This document shows, in pieces, positions 62,708 through 64,000 of a stretch of 64,000 nt of DNA. Made by a program: the position numbers and the translations under genes. The stretch is from positions 35,514 through 99,513 of the forward strand of contig CACZXF010000008.1 of assembly GCA_902785105.1 (NCBI GenBank), written 5' to 3'. The notes below the pieces were generated by a model. It searched no databases, was not told the origin of the DNA, and saw only the letters and a list, made by a program, of their open reading frames with translations. How positions within the stretch are numbered: position 1 is the first letter of the stretch; each line of letters starts with the position of its first letter. Source of the stretch: an uncultured Eubacteriales bacterium (GTDB lineage: Bacteria > Bacillota > Clostridia > Christensenellales > Aristaeellaceae).

Positions 62708-62825
62708 GTTACTGCTCAGTGTCCCCGGGACGGACTCCCTCAGTCTGACCTTCGGCCATCCAGCTCCCTCATAGAGGGAGCTGGCACGCGAAGCGTGACT
62801 GAGGGAGGGGACTCTGAGCTATAAC
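62708..62825. repeat. Inverted repeat with GAGGGAGCTGG core
   Basis: Arms GTTACTGCTCAGTGTCC and GGGACTCTGAGCTATAAC; inner pairs GACTCCCTCAGT/ACTGAGGGAG and CAGCTCCCTC/GAGGGAGCTG. The outer arms recur around the copy at 38614-38804. The gaps on either side (62667-62707 and 62826-62877) hold no gene. Confidence 0.8.
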
Positions 62826-62877
62826 CTTACGAAAGCAGCGCCTCATCTGAAGAAAAGACGCCGTGAATTCAATATCA

Positions 62878-63915
62878 TCAGCGCGAATACTGTATTCTGT
62901 TCCGGTTATAGCCGGTGGTCACAAGATAGGTTCCTTCTCTCTGCGCTTCTGTCAGTCCGACTGGGATACAGCCGCTCATTTCCTCAACCTGTGTATCAGA
63001 GGCGACAAACTCAAACAATTCGCCCGTATCGCGTTCAATGATCTGAACTGATGCGTCCCCAAAGAAGAGCGAAAGCTCTATCAGAACCGCCTTCTTCGCG
63101 TTCTTATTCTTTTCGATCATACACGATACAAGCTCCCCGATAACGAGGGCCGCGTTGTCGGCTTTTGTACTCGCAATTTGATGGGAAAGCATGCAGCTTC
63201 TGACGCGCTGCGCCAAGTCAACGGTCGAATTTGCTGAGAGCACATCGTCCATGACCACGATCTCCGAACGCATATTGCCAAGCAGTAAGGGAAAGTTGTC
63301 CTTTCCAAATCGCAAAAGTACAAACAACAGCAGGCAGATCAGCGTTAGCACGGGCGCTATGGCAACGCCAGCCCACACGCCGTTGATGCCAAAAAGCGCA
63401 GAGCCCAGCATCGGAAGGAGTACATACAACAAGCCATACTGGAGACATGTGAAGCCCGTCGCTATCCCTATGTGATCGATCAGCATATAATACGAGGTCA
63501 TCAATGAACTCGCGCTGCAAAACGTTAATCCAAGCGATACAATCCGAACCGCGGAGACCGACGGCGCAAACGACGCACCACCAGTGACTCCGAAGATGGC
63601 GCAGAATTGCCTCGCGAAAGCGAAGATCAGCGCCGTTGCCATCACGCCTTCGATGAGCGCGGCCTTTATGCCGGCCTTTATGACCCTCTTGATAAGCTGA
63701 TGGTTTTTCTCACCAAAATAGGTGCTGATGAGCGGCTGCATCGCCAAACCCACTCCGTCCATGATGGCGCTGAATTCAATCAGGCTGATGACCATGGCAA
63801 GGGCCACCAGGCCTGGCGTGCCATAGTGCCTTGAGACAAAGCCAATCATCAAATAGTCCATCAGCCCCCAGCACAGGTAAAGCGAGGCATCCACGATACT
63901 GTAAGGAATAGTCAC
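62878..63915 (-). CDS. Half-length MATE transporter with ATPase-like C-terminal domain
   Basis: 345 residues. Six hydrophobic helices (about 5-220) resemble one half of a MATE efflux protein, including IMDGVGLAMQPLISTYFGEK, a loop motif shared by MATE halves. Residues about 225-345 look like an HATPase fold (DNAALVIGELVSCMIEKNKN with an ExxxN-like helix, then FVASDTQVEEMSG). Similar MATE-ATPase fusions in Clostridia are normally full length with 12 helices, so this may be truncated. It begins with a GTG, and only 74 bases separate it from a divergent start. A nearby ATG at about 63930 is in another frame. Confidence 0.6.
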   Translation of the reverse strand: MTIPYSIVDASLYLCWGLMDYLMIGFVSRHYGTPGLVALAMVISLIEFSAIMDGVGLAMQPLISTYFGEKNHQLIKRVIKAGIKAALIEGVMATALIFAFARQFCAIFGVTGGASFAPSVSAVRIVSLGLTFCSASSLMTSYYMLIDHIGIATGFTCLQYGLLYVLLPMLGSALFGINGVWAGVAIAPVLTLICLLLFVLLRFGKDNFPLLLGNMRSEIVVMDDVLSANSTVDLAQRVRSCMLSHQIASTKADNAALVIGELVSCMIEKNKNAKKAVLIELSLFFGDASVQIIERDTGELFEFVASDTQVEEMSGCIPVGLTEAQREGTYLVTTGYNRNRIQYSR

Positions 63916-63932
63916 GAAATAATTTAAGCATA

Positions 63933-63961
63933 TTGCATATAATTACCATATATGGTATACT
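63933..63961 (+). promoter_or_regulatory. Promoter with a palindromic operator, for a gene at the window end
   Basis: TTGCAT (63933-63938), a 17-base spacer, TATACT (63956-63961). The spacer contains the perfect palindrome TACCATATATGGTA (63944-63957), a likely repressor site. It points toward the ATG at 63990. Confidence 0.65.
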
Positions 63962-63989
63962 ACTTCCAGATAACCTACAGGGGGTAGAA

Positions 63990-64000
63990 ATGCCATGGCC
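63990..64000 (+). CDS. Start of a gene cut by the window end
   Basis: ATG CCA TGG CC after the ribosome site AGGGGGT at 63979-63985. Only three codons are visible, so no function can be given. The palindromic promoter upstream and the divergent MATE gene suggest it may encode that gene's regulator; this is a guess. Confidence 0.4.

Overview
The window reads as a chromosome segment of a GC-rich, anaerobic member of the Bacillota (class Clostridia), probably from a gut or rumen. The evidence is AGGAGG-type ribosome sites, sigma-A promoters, a HisZ plus short HisG pair, an EFR1-type flavodoxin-ferredoxin, a flavodiiron protein, an HD-GYP receptor and many plant-glycan glycosidases. The genus cannot be read from this sequence alone. 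I saw no rRNA, tRNA, CRISPR array, prophage or intact transposase.

Layout. 1-5.8 kb: housekeeping run (methyltransferase end, hslO, TPR and repeat proteins, zinc-ribbon membrane protein, dus), mostly joined by ATGA overlaps. 5.8-10.2 kb: exported PBP4B-like serine hydrolase, a flavodiiron-rubredoxin protein with a Tat signal, and a DUF308 membrane protein. 10.3-17.8 kb: a compact histidine operon, hisZ-G-D-C-B-H-A-F-IE, complete except for histidinol-phosphatase, with a palindrome inside its promoter spacer and a strong bidirectional terminator. 17.8-37 kb: DUF445 protein, then a leftward glycan block (rhamnosidase-like GH78, GPH-type sugar symporter, GH2, GH43, small membrane protein, circularly permuted membrane-anchored GH3). 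A divergent three-gene surface acylation cassette (SGNH-LRR lipoprotein, MBOAT, SGNH-LRR) and a second GH78-like gene follow. 37-47.4 kb: PAS-HD-GYP protein, two related zinc-peptidase-like genes (one interrupted by two in-frame TAG codons), a potassium channel, a membrane protein, and an exported fusion of an FMN-binding domain with acetolactate decarboxylase. 47.8-55.3 kb: an operon resembling E. coli yiaK-yiaMNO-yiaL (2,3-diketo-L-gulonate use: reductase, TRAP transporter, YhcH/YiaL protein) in which four of eight genes carry frameshifts or a stop. 55.5-64 kb: SH3 protein, EFR1 protein, 7TM-like HD-GYP receptor with two partner genes, cardiolipin synthase, and a half-length MATE protein with an ATPase-like tail.

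Several intergenic gaps hold copies of one palindromic repeat family: arms containing GGRATTTGTCGGGG around two GC-rich hairpins (GGGGCGCCGTTTCGGCGCCC and GGCGGCGCAACGCCGCC). One variant has run into a GH78 gene and supplies its last codons and stop.

The most unusual items are the SGNH-LRR/MBOAT/SGNH-LRR cassette, the exported FMN-acetolactate decarboxylase fusion, the Tat-targeted flavodiiron protein, the cluster of lesions in the yia-like operon, and the doubly amber-interrupted peptidase gene.
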